This document shows positions 34,539 through 43,488 of a stretch of 64,000 nucleotides of DNA, in pieces. Position 1 is the stretch's first letter. Each line of letters opens with the position of its first letter. This DNA is from an uncultured Dorea sp. (GTDB lineage Bacteria > Bacillota > Clostridia > Lachnospirales > Lachnospiraceae). The notes under the pieces were generated by a model. It saw nothing but the letters and a program-made list of their open reading frames with translations, was not told the DNA's origin and ran no database searches. Location: assembly GCA_948602995.1 (NCBI GenBank), contig CAPEBR010000020.1, positions 1-64,000 on the forward strand. Direction: 5' to 3'. The position numbers and the translations under genes are program-made.

Positions 34539-35477
34539 ATGATGACCGATATTTTAATAATGGGAGAGATGCTGGTTGAGATTATGAGGGATAAAGAAGA
34601 CATCCAGCTGAGTGAAGCCGGTACATTCAAGGGTCCTTATCCAAGCGGGGCTCCGGCAATCTGTATTGATGCAGCGGCAAGACTCGGCTGCCGGACGGCA
34701 CTTATAGGCGGCGTGGGAAAGGATGATTTTGGAATCTGTATTCTTGAAAGACTGGAAAAAGACGGAGTTGACTGCAGCCATGTCATCCAAAGCAGACAGC
34801 GTTCTACAGGATGCGCATTTGTTACATACTTTCAGGACGGATCCAGGAAGTTTATTTACCACATGGGCAATACACCGGCAGTAGAGGCAAAGGCGCCGGA
34901 TATCCGTGATTTCGGAAAGGTGGGATACATGCACATCATGGGATGCTCACTGATGTCGGATCCGGGATTCGCACAGGAGATTTTAAAGACAATGAGGCAA
35001 TTAGCATCTGCGGGAACAAAGATTTCCTTTGATCCGAATATCAGGAAAGAGTTGTTTACAGATGAGTCCATCCAGCCGGTGCTGGAAGAAGTGATGAGGA
35101 ACACAAGCATTTTTCTTCCTGGAGTAGAGGAGCTTCTTATGATAACAGGAGAAAAGACAGTAGAGGATGCGGTCAGGAAATGCTTCGAGAACCCGGGACT
35201 TGAGATTCTTGTCCTCAAGAATGGCTCAGAGGGAAGCAGACTTTATACCCGTGAAGGTGTGGAAGAGGTAGGTGTATATAAGGTGGAGCAGAAGGATGCC
35301 ACAGGGGCAGGTGACTGCTTTGACGGAGCCTTTCTTGCCGGGCTGGTTCAGGGAAAGAGCGTAAAAGAGGCGGCTAAAATGGGTGCGGCTGCAGGAGCGT
35401 TAAATGTCATGGTATTCGGTCCGATGGAAGGGAATATTACACCGGATACGGTCAGGGAAATGATAGAAAGGGGTTAA
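34539..35477 (+). CDS. PfkB-family sugar kinase
   Basis: A 312-residue ribokinase-fold kinase. The N-terminal ILIMGEMLVEIMRD strand, the substrate motif YPSGAPAICIDAAARLG and the C-terminal DATGAGDCFDGAFLAG anion hole with catalytic Asp are present. By context it phosphorylates a ketohexose such as tagatose; ketodeoxygluconate or fructose kinases look similar. It starts 9 bases after the epimerase, with two adjacent ATG codons and AGGAGG upstream. Confidence 0.85.
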   Translation: MMTDILIMGEMLVEIMRDKEDIQLSEAGTFKGPYPSGAPAICIDAAARLGCRTALIGGVGKDDFGICILERLEKDGVDCSHVIQSRQRSTGCAFVTYFQDGSRKFIYHMGNTPAVEAKAPDIRDFGKVGYMHIMGCSLMSDPGFAQEILKTMRQLASAGTKISFDPNIRKELFTDESIQPVLEEVMRNTSIFLPGVEELLMITGEKTVEDAVRKCFENPGLEILVLKNGSEGSRLYTREGVEEVGVYKVEQKDATGAGDCFDGAFLAGLVQGKSVKEAAKMGAAAGALNVMVFGPMEGNITPDTVREMIERG

Positions 35478-35481
35478 AGGT

Positions 35482-36810
35482 TTGAGAGACTTGTTGAGAA
35501 ATATGATAGCCAGGCGAAGGGAGGGCATCATGTGCGGGGTTCCTTCTTACTGTACGGCAAATGAGCTTGTGATTGAGGCAGTGTTAAGACAGGCAAAGAG
35601 ATTTGATGACCAGATTCTGATAGAAGCGACAGCAAATCAGGTGAATCAGTTTGGCGGCTATACAGGGATGCAGCCGGCGGATTTCAAGGAATTTGTATAT
35701 GGGATTGCAGACCGGCTGGATTTTCCGCAGGAAAATATCGTGCTGGGAGGGGATCATCTTGGACCGCTGACATGGGCTGATGAAAAAGAAGAGGATGCAA
35801 TGGCGAAAGCAGAGACACTGGTGCGTCTTTTCGTACAGGCCGGCTACAAGAAGATTCATCTTGATACCAGTATGCGTCTTGCGGATGATTCAAGGGAAGA
35901 GAGACTCTCAGATGAAGTGATCGCAGCAAGAGGAGCAGTGCTTTATGCAGCATGCGAAGAAGAATATCAGAAGCTTTTGATAAAGAATCCCCAGGAATTG
36001 CGCCCGGTATATATTATCGGAAGTGAAGTGCCAATACCCGGAGGAGCGAAGGAAGAAGAGAACAGCATTACAGTCACCAGGCCGGAAGCAGTGGAGAAGA
36101 CACTTAAGGCTTACAGGGAGCAGTTTGCAAAGGCAGGGCTTAAGGATGCCTTCGCAAATATCATCGGGGTAGTGGTGCAGCCGGGAGTGGAATTTGGTGA
36201 TGACACGGTTTTTCATTACAACAGATTCCGTGCAGCAAATCTTTGTGAAACCATGAAAAAATACGAGGGAATGGTACTGGAGGGGCATTCTACGGATTAT
36301 CAGAGCCCGGAAGGGTTAAAGAAGATGGTGGAAGACGGCATCGCCATTTTAAAGGTCGGTCCGGCGCTGACCTTTGCGCTGCGTGATGGACTCTTTGCTT
36401 TGGGACAGATGGAAAAGGTGCTCATCCAGGAGGAAAAGAGGGTGAACTTTGAAGATGTACTAGAAAAGGCAATGCTTGAAAATCCGGGTAATTGGAAAAA
36501 ACATTACCATGGGGCTGAGGAGGAACTGGCAGTTAAGCGCAAATACAGCTATTCTGACAGATGCCGTTATTATTTCGCCGGGCGGAAGGTGCAGGAAGCA
36601 ATGGAAAAGCTCATTGACAATATGAACAGTGTAGAGATTCCGTTAGGGCTTTTGCATCAGTTTATGCCAATCCAGTATGTAAAAGTCCGGGACGGGAAAC
36701 TTGCGAAGGAGGCCAGGGCGCTGGTACTGGACAGTGTAAATGAAATAGTGGAGGCTTACAATTATGCGGTAAAATATCATTATGTAATCGGGGAGGTATT
36801 TACCGCTTAA
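35482..36810 (+). CDS. Tagatose-bisphosphate aldolase subunit, GatZ/KbaZ type
   Basis: A 442-residue protein colinear with E. coli KbaZ/GatZ, the chaperone-like non-catalytic subunit of class II tagatose-1,6-bisphosphate aldolase. Conserved blocks include LIEATANQVNQFGGYTGM, LGGDHLGPLTW, YIIGSEVPIPGGA, VVQPGVEFGD and ILKVGPALTFALRD. The TTG at 35482 is taken as start because the N-terminus then aligns with KbaZ (RDLLRNMI); it lies 4 bases after the kinase stop. The catalytic partner is the last gene of the cluster. Confidence 0.88.
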   Translation: MRDLLRNMIARRREGIMCGVPSYCTANELVIEAVLRQAKRFDDQILIEATANQVNQFGGYTGMQPADFKEFVYGIADRLDFPQENIVLGGDHLGPLTWADEKEEDAMAKAETLVRLFVQAGYKKIHLDTSMRLADDSREERLSDEVIAARGAVLYAACEEEYQKLLIKNPQELRPVYIIGSEVPIPGGAKEEENSITVTRPEAVEKTLKAYREQFAKAGLKDAFANIIGVVVQPGVEFGDDTVFHYNRFRAANLCETMKKYEGMVLEGHSTDYQSPEGLKKMVEDGIAILKVGPALTFALRDGLFALGQMEKVLIQEEKRVNFEDVLEKAMLENPGNWKKHYHGAEEELAVKRKYSYSDRCRYYFAGRKVQEAMEKLIDNMNSVEIPLGLLHQFMPIQYVKVRDGKLAKEARALVLDSVNEIVEAYNYAVKYHYVIGEVFTA

Positions 36811-36833
36811 GAATGAAGAGAAAGGAGCGGAAT

Positions 36834-38324
36834 ATGGGAGAGACATTTAAATTAGAGATTCAGGGTGTATCCAAGTCTTTTCCGGGTGTGAAGGCACTTG
36901 ATCATGTAAATATCGCATTAAGATCCGGAACAGTGCATGCGGTGATGGGGGAAAACGGAGCCGGAAAATCCACGCTGATGAAGGTTATTAACGGGTTATA
37001 CAAGAGAGATGAAGGCAAGGTGCTGCTGGACGGAAAGGAAGTGCATTTCTCGGGTCCTGAAGAGTCAACGGCAGCCGGAATCGCCATGATCTATCAAGAA
37101 CTTAATTTCTTCCCGGAGCTTACTGTGGCGGAGAATATCTTTATGAGACGTCAGCCGGGGAAAAGGGGGATGGTATCATGGGGAGAGATGATGAAGCAGG
37201 CAAAGGGGATTCTTGAAGAGAATGGATTAGATTATGATCCGGCGGAAAAGATCAAGAACCTTCCGATTGCCAGTGTGCAGATGCTTGAAATTGTGAAGGC
37301 TGTAGCCTTTAAAGCCCAGGTTATTATTATGGATGAACCTACGTCCTCCATATCAGATAAGGAAGTGACATTTCTGTTTGAGACAATCCGCCGTCTGAGG
37401 GGACAGGGAATCAGCTTTTTGTATATCAGCCATAAGATGGAGGAAATCTTTCAGATTGCAGATGATATTACCATTATCAGAGATGGAAAAAGTATCATAT
37501 CGGGATCAGTCAGTGACTTTACGGAGAATTCTATTATTACCCATATGGTGGGACGCTCCCTTGACAACATTTATCCAAAGGAGGAGATACCGCCTGGGGA
37601 TGTTGCTTTTGAGGCAAAAAATCTGTGCAGCAGCGGAATGTTTGAAGATATTTCTTTCTATGTCAGAAAAGGCGAGATTGTTGGCATGGCGGGTCTGGTA
37701 GGAGCCGGGCGGAGCGAGGTATGCAGAGCTGTCTTTGGCCTGGATCCGCTGGATTCGGGTGAGATTACACTTTGCGGCAGGGACTATAAGCCAAAGGACG
37801 TAACACATGCCATTAAGAATAAGATTTTGATGATTACAGAGGACCGGAAGAAAGAAGGAATCATAGGTGTAAGAAGCTGCAGGGAAAATATTACCATCAC
37901 GAATCATCACATTCAGAAAGGTATTTTCATGAATCTGAAGAAAGAGGTTGAAGATGCAAAGAGGATGTCAGAGATGTTAAAAGTCCGCTTTGCAGGAATT
38001 GAGACGCCCATCGGCTCCCTGAGCGGCGGAAACCAGCAGAAGGTGCTACTGGCAAGATGGCTGATGATGGAAAGCGACCTTCTGATCCTGGATGAGCCGA
38101 CACGCGGTATTGACGTAGGTGCGAAGCTGGAAATTTATAGTATTATTACGGATCTTGCAAAAAAAGGATATGCGATTCTCATGATTTCCTCAGAGATGCC
38201 GGAGCTTTTGGGAATGTGCGACAGAATCTATGTCATGAGCCAGGGACATGTTACGGGGTGTCTGGAGCGCAGTGAATTTGAACAGGAAGCAATCATGCAG
38301 TTAGCAGTTAAAAATGTGAATTGA
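36834..38324 (+). CDS. Sugar ABC importer ATPase, ribose (RbsA) type
   Basis: A 496-residue double-domain ABC ATPase powering sugar import. The first domain has Walker A GENGAGKSTL and EPTSSIS after Walker B; the second has a degenerate Walker A (GLVGAGRSE) but the signature LSGGNQQKVLLARWL, as usual in this family. The ATG at 36834 follows AAAGGAG; an ATG at 36813 would put that site inside the gene. It is followed by the permease and binding-protein genes. Confidence 0.93.
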   Translation: MGETFKLEIQGVSKSFPGVKALDHVNIALRSGTVHAVMGENGAGKSTLMKVINGLYKRDEGKVLLDGKEVHFSGPEESTAAGIAMIYQELNFFPELTVAENIFMRRQPGKRGMVSWGEMMKQAKGILEENGLDYDPAEKIKNLPIASVQMLEIVKAVAFKAQVIIMDEPTSSISDKEVTFLFETIRRLRGQGISFLYISHKMEEIFQIADDITIIRDGKSIISGSVSDFTENSIITHMVGRSLDNIYPKEEIPPGDVAFEAKNLCSSGMFEDISFYVRKGEIVGMAGLVGAGRSEVCRAVFGLDPLDSGEITLCGRDYKPKDVTHAIKNKILMITEDRKKEGIIGVRSCRENITITNHHIQKGIFMNLKKEVEDAKRMSEMLKVRFAGIETPIGSLSGGNQQKVLLARWLMMESDLLILDEPTRGIDVGAKLEIYSIITDLAKKGYAILMISSEMPELLGMCDRIYVMSQGHVTGCLERSEFEQEAIMQLAVKNVN

Positions 38325-38346
38325 CAATAAAGAGAGGAGAAGAAAC

Positions 38347-39330
38347 ATGAAATCAAAGAAAATAGATATAAGAAAATATTCGCTTATCTTGATTCTCGCC
38401 GCCATGGTAGTTGTCTGCAGTCTGCTTTCAGGTAATTTTCTGACAGCAACGAATCTTACGAACATTTTAAAACAGGTGAGTATTGTTACCATATGTGCAT
38501 TTGCACAGGGAATGATTATCATTACTGGCGAGATTGACCTGTCAATCGGTTATCTGGCAGGTATGGCCGGAAGCTTTGCCTGTATCGTCTATGTGGCGAC
38601 CCAGAATCTTCCGCTTGCATTCCTTGTAGGGGTTCTTCTGGGAGCGGCTGTGGGAGTTGTGAATGGCTTGTTTGTCGCATATTTTAATTTGCCGTCCTTT
38701 ATCGTTACACTGGCAATGCAGACCGTCTGCTTTGGTGCGATCTGCCTTTATACTGGCGGACAAAACATCTATAAAATCGGCGGGTTTAATGTTCTTGGGC
38801 AGAGCTATGTGGCGGGGATTATCCCGATTACGGTTGTTTTTATGGTAATTATGCTGATTATCACTCATGTGGTGCTAAAATACACGAAATTCGGACGCTA
38901 TCTGTATGCAATCGGAGGAAATACGGATGCAGCAGTTGCGGCAGGTATCCAGGTGGTAAAGGTTAAATGGTTCGCATTCATTCTGTCCGGCGTATTTGCT
39001 GCAATCGCAGGTATGGTTATGATGGGGCGTCTGAATGCAGGCATCCCGGGCGAAGGCCAGGGCTATGAGACAGATGCGATTACGGCGACTGTTATCGGAG
39101 GAACCAGCTTCTCGGGCGGTGCAGGAACAGCCTTTGGGACATTCCTGGGTTCCATTATTATCGGCGTTCTGAATAATATCATGAACCTGATGGGAATCGA
39201 CTCTTATACACAGATGATTGTAAAAGGATTTATTATCATCGGTGCAGTACTTGTAGACAGCCTGTCTAAGAGAGGTAAGACGGGTATTAAGATTATGGCA
39301 TCGTCTTCTGATGCAAAGAAGTCCAAATAA
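38347..39330 (+). CDS. Sugar ABC importer permease, ribose (RbsC) type
   Basis: A 327-residue membrane protein with about eight to ten hydrophobic segments. It carries the family features MIIITGEIDLSIG, GLFVAYFNLPSFIVTLAM, YAIGGNTDAAVAAGI and TSFSGGAGTAFGT. It would form the channel of the importer as a homodimer. Only one permease gene is present. It is placed between the ATPase and the binding-protein gene with short gaps. Confidence 0.92.
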   Translation: MKSKKIDIRKYSLILILAAMVVVCSLLSGNFLTATNLTNILKQVSIVTICAFAQGMIIITGEIDLSIGYLAGMAGSFACIVYVATQNLPLAFLVGVLLGAAVGVVNGLFVAYFNLPSFIVTLAMQTVCFGAICLYTGGQNIYKIGGFNVLGQSYVAGIIPITVVFMVIMLIITHVVLKYTKFGRYLYAIGGNTDAAVAAGIQVVKVKWFAFILSGVFAAIAGMVMMGRLNAGIPGEGQGYETDAITATVIGGTSFSGGAGTAFGTFLGSIIIGVLNNIMNLMGIDSYTQMIVKGFIIIGAVLVDSLSKRGKTGIKIMASSSDAKKSK

Positions 39331-39360
39331 AATATTTCAAAAAGCAAGGAGGAAGTAACA

Positions 39361-40368
39361 ATGAAAAGAAAGGTAGTAAGTGTATTCATGATGTTAGCCA
39401 TGACAGTGATGATGGCAGCGGGATGTGGAAAAGGAAATGAGGAATCGCAGGATGCGGGTTCGGCAAAAAGCGAAGGCGGGAAGGACGGAGCCTACAAGGT
39501 GGCGTTCCTGCCGACAGATATGTCTCTGACATTTGCGTCATGGCTTGCAGATGAATTGACAACAGCATTTGAGGAGTATGACGATATGGAATTAACGGTC
39601 ATCGACAGCCAGAACGTACTGGAGACGCAGATCAGTAATATGGAGACCTGTGTATCACAGGGATATGATTACATTATCCTGCTTCCGATTGAGCCGGCAG
39701 CAGAGGATGATATTGTTGCAGGCTATATTGAACAGGGAACGCCGATGATGAATATTAATCTTGATGATGGCGGTGTTGAGAAGGCTTCAAGCGTAGTTGC
39801 GAACCCGTATGATCTGGGAACGGTTGTTGCAGAGTATGCAAAGGAACAGATCGCAGACGATGCAAATGTTGTTGTCCTGTTAGGCCCTTCTGGAAATACC
39901 GATTCCATTGAACGCCGCAGGGCATATGAGGATGTATTTAAAGATTCCAATCTTAATATTATGGAAGAACAGATTGGCGACTGGGAAAAATCAAAAGGTA
40001 TGGAATTCATGGAGAGCTGGATTCAGGTACATGGAGATCAGATTGATGCAGTATTGTCCATGAATGATGCCATGGCAATCGGAGCGATTGAGGCTGCAAA
40101 GGATGCAAAATTAGATGATATTAAGTTCTTCGGTGTTGACGGGCTTGCAGATGCGGCAGTATCGATCGAGGATGGTGGACTTGATGCAACAGCTCTTCAG
40201 GACGCTCAGGTTATGGCAAAGGAAGGCGCACGCGTTGCCCATGAAGTACTGACTGGAGAAAATAAAGAAGGATTTGAGAAAGTCGAGATTCCGGTAACAT
40301 TAATCACATCTGAAAATGTTGCTGAATTCATTCAGAGATATACAGAAAACGGAATGCTTACAGAATAG
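39361..40368 (+). CDS. Sugar-binding lipoprotein of the ABC importer
   Basis: A 335-residue periplasmic-binding-protein-family lipoprotein. A signal peptide ends at the lipobox (MAAGC), with the mature protein tethered by Cys20 or so. The mature part has the sugar-binding fold of ribose/galactose-type proteins: YKVAFLPTDMSLTFASWLA, DYIILLPIEPAAEDDI, and VVLLGPSGNTDSIERR. It would capture the sugar and deliver it to the permease. Ligand cannot be read from sequence. Confidence 0.9.
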   Translation: MKRKVVSVFMMLAMTVMMAAGCGKGNEESQDAGSAKSEGGKDGAYKVAFLPTDMSLTFASWLADELTTAFEEYDDMELTVIDSQNVLETQISNMETCVSQGYDYIILLPIEPAAEDDIVAGYIEQGTPMMNINLDDGGVEKASSVVANPYDLGTVVAEYAKEQIADDANVVVLLGPSGNTDSIERRRAYEDVFKDSNLNIMEEQIGDWEKSKGMEFMESWIQVHGDQIDAVLSMNDAMAIGAIEAAKDAKLDDIKFFGVDGLADAAVSIEDGGLDATALQDAQVMAKEGARVAHEVLTGENKEGFEKVEIPVTLITSENVAEFIQRYTENGMLTE

Positions 40369-40401
40369 TCTTAAAAATATTTATTACGGAGGTAAACAGA
40401 T

Positions 40402-41421
40402 ATGAAACAGGCAGTATTAACAGGACCGGAAACGATCGAATACAGTGAGATTGAAAAGCCGGAAATCAGACCGAATGAAATATTAATGAAAGTGAAAAAT
40501 ATAGGAATCTGTGGATCAGATATTCATGCTTATTACGGGAAGCATCCATTTATGTCCTTTCCGATCCGTCTTGGGCATGAGATGGCGGGAGAAGTGGTTG
40601 AGACAGGGAGCGATGTAAGGGATATAAAGACCGGGGAGCTGATTACGGTTATGCCACAGGAATTCTGCCATGAATGCGAGCCGTGTAAAGCAGGAAGATA
40701 CAATATCTGCAATACCCTGAATGTAATCGGCTGTCAGACGCCTGGCGCTGCCTGTGAATATTTTAATGTTGATGCAGCCCTGGCTAAGAAAATCCCGGAG
40801 GGCATGACGGCAGAGGTTGCAGCGACCATTGAACCGGCGGCAGTCGGGGTACATGCGGTAAGAAGGTGCGGAAGTGTTGTGGGGAAAAATGTAGTTGTTA
40901 TGGGCGCTGGAACGATTGGAAACGTGACAGCACAGGCAGCAATGGCTGAAGGTGCTAAAAGCGTTCTGGTGACAGATCTGTCGGAGTATCGCCTGGAACT
41001 TGCGAAGCAATGTGGAATTCCACACGCAGTGAATACAGGAAAGGTATCTATGAAGGAGGCTGTCAGCCAGGCATTTGGCGAAGAGGGCGCTGATATTTTC
41101 TTTGAATGTGTCGGGATAGGAGCTACTGTGAATCAGGCAATTGAATGCTCCAAGAAAGGAAATGATATTGTAATCGTTGGTGTATTCGGCAAAAATCCCG
41201 AGGTGAATTTGTCATGGGTACAAGACAGGGAGCTCCGCATCTGCGGATCATTGATGTATGTAGAGAAAGACTTCCAGGATACGATTGATTATATGGCTGA
41301 GGGGAAGATCCGGATGAAGCCGTTGATCTCAAAAGTATTTCCATTTTGTCAATATGCAGAAGCGTACAAATATATTGAGCAGAATAAAGATACAAGTATG
41401 AAAATTATCATTGAAATATAA
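40402..41421 (+). CDS. Zinc-dependent polyol dehydrogenase
   Basis: A 339-residue medium-chain dehydrogenase of the sorbitol/threonine dehydrogenase group. Catalytic zinc ligands are in GICGSDIHAYYGKHP and RLGHEMAGEVVE; the four cysteines of the structural zinc site are intact (FCHECEPCKAGRYNIC). The nucleotide-binding loop is VMGAGTIGNVTAQ. In this cluster it may oxidise an imported hexitol to a ketohexose, or a sugar phosphate such as galactitol-1-phosphate if a kinase acts first. Confidence 0.85.
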   Translation: MKQAVLTGPETIEYSEIEKPEIRPNEILMKVKNIGICGSDIHAYYGKHPFMSFPIRLGHEMAGEVVETGSDVRDIKTGELITVMPQEFCHECEPCKAGRYNICNTLNVIGCQTPGAACEYFNVDAALAKKIPEGMTAEVAATIEPAAVGVHAVRRCGSVVGKNVVVMGAGTIGNVTAQAAMAEGAKSVLVTDLSEYRLELAKQCGIPHAVNTGKVSMKEAVSQAFGEEGADIFFECVGIGATVNQAIECSKKGNDIVIVGVFGKNPEVNLSWVQDRELRICGSLMYVEKDFQDTIDYMAEGKIRMKPLISKVFPFCQYAEAYKYIEQNKDTSMKIIIEI

Positions 41422-41428
41422 GAGTAGA

Positions 41429-41463
41429 AGAGCCGCAGACCGGATATACCGGTCTGCGGCTCT
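41429..41463. terminator. Hairpin between dehydrogenase and aldolase genes
   Basis: A 15-bp perfect stem, arm AGAGCCGCAGACCGG, loop ATATA. No T-run follows and the aldolase ribosome binding site begins two bases later. It could be a processing or attenuation point setting a different level for the aldolase. Confidence 0.6.
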
Positions 41464-41477
41464 GAAAGGAGTTTCTT

Positions 41478-42332
41478 ATGGCATTAGTTGGTTCATCTGA
41501 GCTGTTAAAAAAGGCTCAGCAGGGAAGATATGCGATTGGTGCATTCAACGCAGAAAATATGGAAATGGTGCAGGCGATTATAGATGCTGCAGACGAAATG
41601 AAATCTCCGGTGATTATTCAGACGACACCGTCAACGGTAGCTTACGCAGGCCCTGATATGTATCAGAAAATGGTTTCAGTAAAAGCAGAGGAAGTATCCG
41701 TTCCGGTTGTGATGCACCTGGATCACGGAAACAGCTTTGAATTATGCAGGAGGTCAGTAGAATCCGGCTATACATCCATTATGATAGACGGTTCCGGTTT
41801 GTCCTATAATGAGAATGTGGAACTTAGCAGGCGGACTGCAGACATGGCAAGGGCGGAGGGAGTTGATACAGAAGCAGAGCTCGGGACAGTAGGCGGAAAA
41901 GAAGATAGCCACGAGGTGTCTGATAAAGATGCATTATATACAAATCCGGCGCAGGCGGTAGATTTTATAGCCAGGACAGGAATCCAGTCTCTGGCAGTAG
42001 CAATAGGGACTGCACACGGATTTTATAAAGGAGAGCCAAGACTGGATTTTGACAGATTGTCAGAAATCCGCAATGTTGTTTCAATCCCTCTTGTACTCCA
42101 TGGAGCCTCCGGTGTTCCAGATGAGATGATTAAAATGTCCGTTGAACTCGGGATCTGCAAGATAAATTTTGCAACAGAACTTAGAGCAGCATATACAAAA
42201 GGTGTAAGAAGCATCTTAAAAGAGGATGGGATCTTCGATCCGAAAAAATACAGCGCAGCCGGTCGTGAGGCAGTAAGGCAGCTTGTAAAAGAAAAGATTC
42301 TTCTTTTAGGAAGTGAAGGTTCAGCCCTTTAA
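41478..42332 (+). CDS. Class II ketose-bisphosphate aldolase (GatY/KbaY type)
   Basis: A 284-residue zinc aldolase that by context cleaves tagatose-1,6-bisphosphate to dihydroxyacetone phosphate and glyceraldehyde-3-phosphate. Zinc and substrate motifs are present: MHLDHGNSFELC, TEAELGTVGGKED, AIGTAHGFYKG and LVLHGASGVPDEM. Fructose-bisphosphate aldolase activity is an alternative, but the GatZ-like gene in the same cluster supports the tagatose type. It is the last gene; a 24-bp repeat that flanks the cluster begins in its stop codon region. Confidence 0.88.
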   Translation: MALVGSSELLKKAQQGRYAIGAFNAENMEMVQAIIDAADEMKSPVIIQTTPSTVAYAGPDMYQKMVSVKAEEVSVPVVMHLDHGNSFELCRRSVESGYTSIMIDGSGLSYNENVELSRRTADMARAEGVDTEAELGTVGGKEDSHEVSDKDALYTNPAQAVDFIARTGIQSLAVAIGTAHGFYKGEPRLDFDRLSEIRNVVSIPLVLHGASGVPDEMIKMSVELGICKINFATELRAAYTKGVRSILKEDGIFDPKKYSAAGREAVRQLVKEKILLLGSEGSAL

Positions 42333-42354
42333 AATGCAGAAAGTGCTTGTTCCT
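42331..42354 (+). repeat. 24-bp direct repeat, right of the sugar cluster
   Basis: Matches 32041-32064 at 23 of 24 positions. It begins within the aldolase stop codon. Confidence 0.6.
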
Positions 42355-42390
42355 GAATTGATTTTGGCGTATACTGTGATAAATTATAGG

Positions 42391-42549
42391 GAAACTGGTA
42401 CATTATTGATGTATCCCATGACATTTTCAGAGTTTCTGGGGGCGGACGGCGGGGAAAGGCTTCGCATAATATATAAAGATGGATTAGGGGACTTGCTGCC
42501 TGCTAATGCCTATGCAGATTTGACAGATTGTGGTAAGATAGATGTGTAA
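42391..42549 (+). pseudogene. Fragment of a DUF4143-type AAA+ ATPase gene
   Basis: The frame reads LMYPMTFSEFLGADGGERLRIIYKDG, which matches the conserved core of DUF4143-containing ATPases (normally about 400 residues). No Walker motifs lie upstream and the frame stops at 42549. It is most likely a remnant of a gene disrupted at this junction. Confidence 0.45.
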
Positions 42550-42641
42550 AGTATAAATCCATGTATTTTTATGCAGACATGGAACGCATATTTCTGTTGC
42601 ACATACTTGTACGAAAATATTAAGAGAATGGAGGAAGTGAA

Positions 42642-43322
42642 ATGAAAAGACAGTTAAAAAGAATGTCTGTATTAGCATTTGCCATAATCCTGGCCTTACA
42701 GCCTGTAAGTGCAGTACAGGCATCCGCCAGGTCAAATGCGGCAAATGTTCTGAAGTACTACAAGAAAGGGGACATCAGCAAGGCGAAAAAGTACAATAAG
42801 AAGCTGGCAAAAAAAGCAAGTAAGTCCTGTATAAAAAAGCTGTCAAAAAAGGCAAAAGCAGCATATCGCAAGGCAGTAAGCTCATATAGCTTTAACCAGG
42901 GGAGATCTACCATGAAATCCCTGTGGGGCTATTATCTTGCTGATCTGGACGGAGACAAAAAAGCGGAGCTCATGGTAAGACACGGTACCTGCGAGGCAGA
43001 TGTACAGACAACTGTATACAAGTATAAGAATGGAAAAGCAAAGAAGATCGGGACCATGTACTCGGGACATACCACCTACTATGATTACCCGGGGAATGCC
43101 GGTGTGATCTCGGTAGAAGGCCATATGGGCTATGAGGCAGTAAGTACATTATCCATGAAAGGCGGAAAGCTGAAACAAAAAAATTATGGCGCGAGGGATC
43201 TGAACAAGACATTCACCAGCAGTAAAGGAGGCGACTGGTTCCCCTTCCGTCAGCAACTAGATGACCATATCAAATACGATGCAAAATATCATGCATCATT
43301 AATCCTGAAAGATTTAAAATAA
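42642..43322 (+). CDS. Secreted lysine-rich protein with DxDxDK loop
   Basis: A 226-residue protein with a signal peptide ending near AVQA-S. The mature N-terminal part is very Lys/Ala-rich; the C-terminal part has YYLADLDGDKKAELMVRHG, a calcium-loop-like motif shared with the proteins at 27719 and 31035, and VYKYKNGKAKKIG. GGAGGAAG precedes the ATG. It is followed by a terminator. Function unknown. Confidence 0.72.
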   Translation: MKRQLKRMSVLAFAIILALQPVSAVQASARSNAANVLKYYKKGDISKAKKYNKKLAKKASKSCIKKLSKKAKAAYRKAVSSYSFNQGRSTMKSLWGYYLADLDGDKKAELMVRHGTCEADVQTTVYKYKNGKAKKIGTMYSGHTTYYDYPGNAGVISVEGHMGYEAVSTLSMKGGKLKQKNYGARDLNKTFTSSKGGDWFPFRQQLDDHIKYDAKYHASLILKDLK

Positions 43323-43327
43323 ACGAA

Positions 43328-43365
43328 AGAGGGGCATACAGACAATTGTTCTGTATGCCCCCTCT
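43328..43365 (+). terminator. Hairpin after the secreted protein gene
   Basis: AGAGGGGCATACAG pairs with CTGTATGCCCCCTCT around a 9-base loop. The T-run is weak. Confidence 0.6.
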
Positions 43366-43418
43366 CATACCTGCATTTCAAATGTTCCATTAATAATTTC
43401 GTATAAAGTATAAATTTG

Positions 43419-43447
43419 TTGAATTGCGCCTTAGATAGTGCTAGAAT
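43419..43447 (+). promoter_or_regulatory. secA promoter
   Basis: TTGAAT (43419-43424) and TAGAAT (43442-43447), 17-base spacer, with TG one base before the -10 box. Transcription would start near 43454, which rules out the upstream in-frame codons as translation starts. Confidence 0.65.
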
Positions 43448-43488
43448 GGAAAATGAGTAAATTTACGGACAAGGAGTATTCTATCAAA

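Noticed and set aside
32238..42332. Sugar cluster as an integrative element
   Set aside because: No integrase, relaxase or phage gene is present; only the flanking repeats suggest mobility, so it is reported as a hypothesis.
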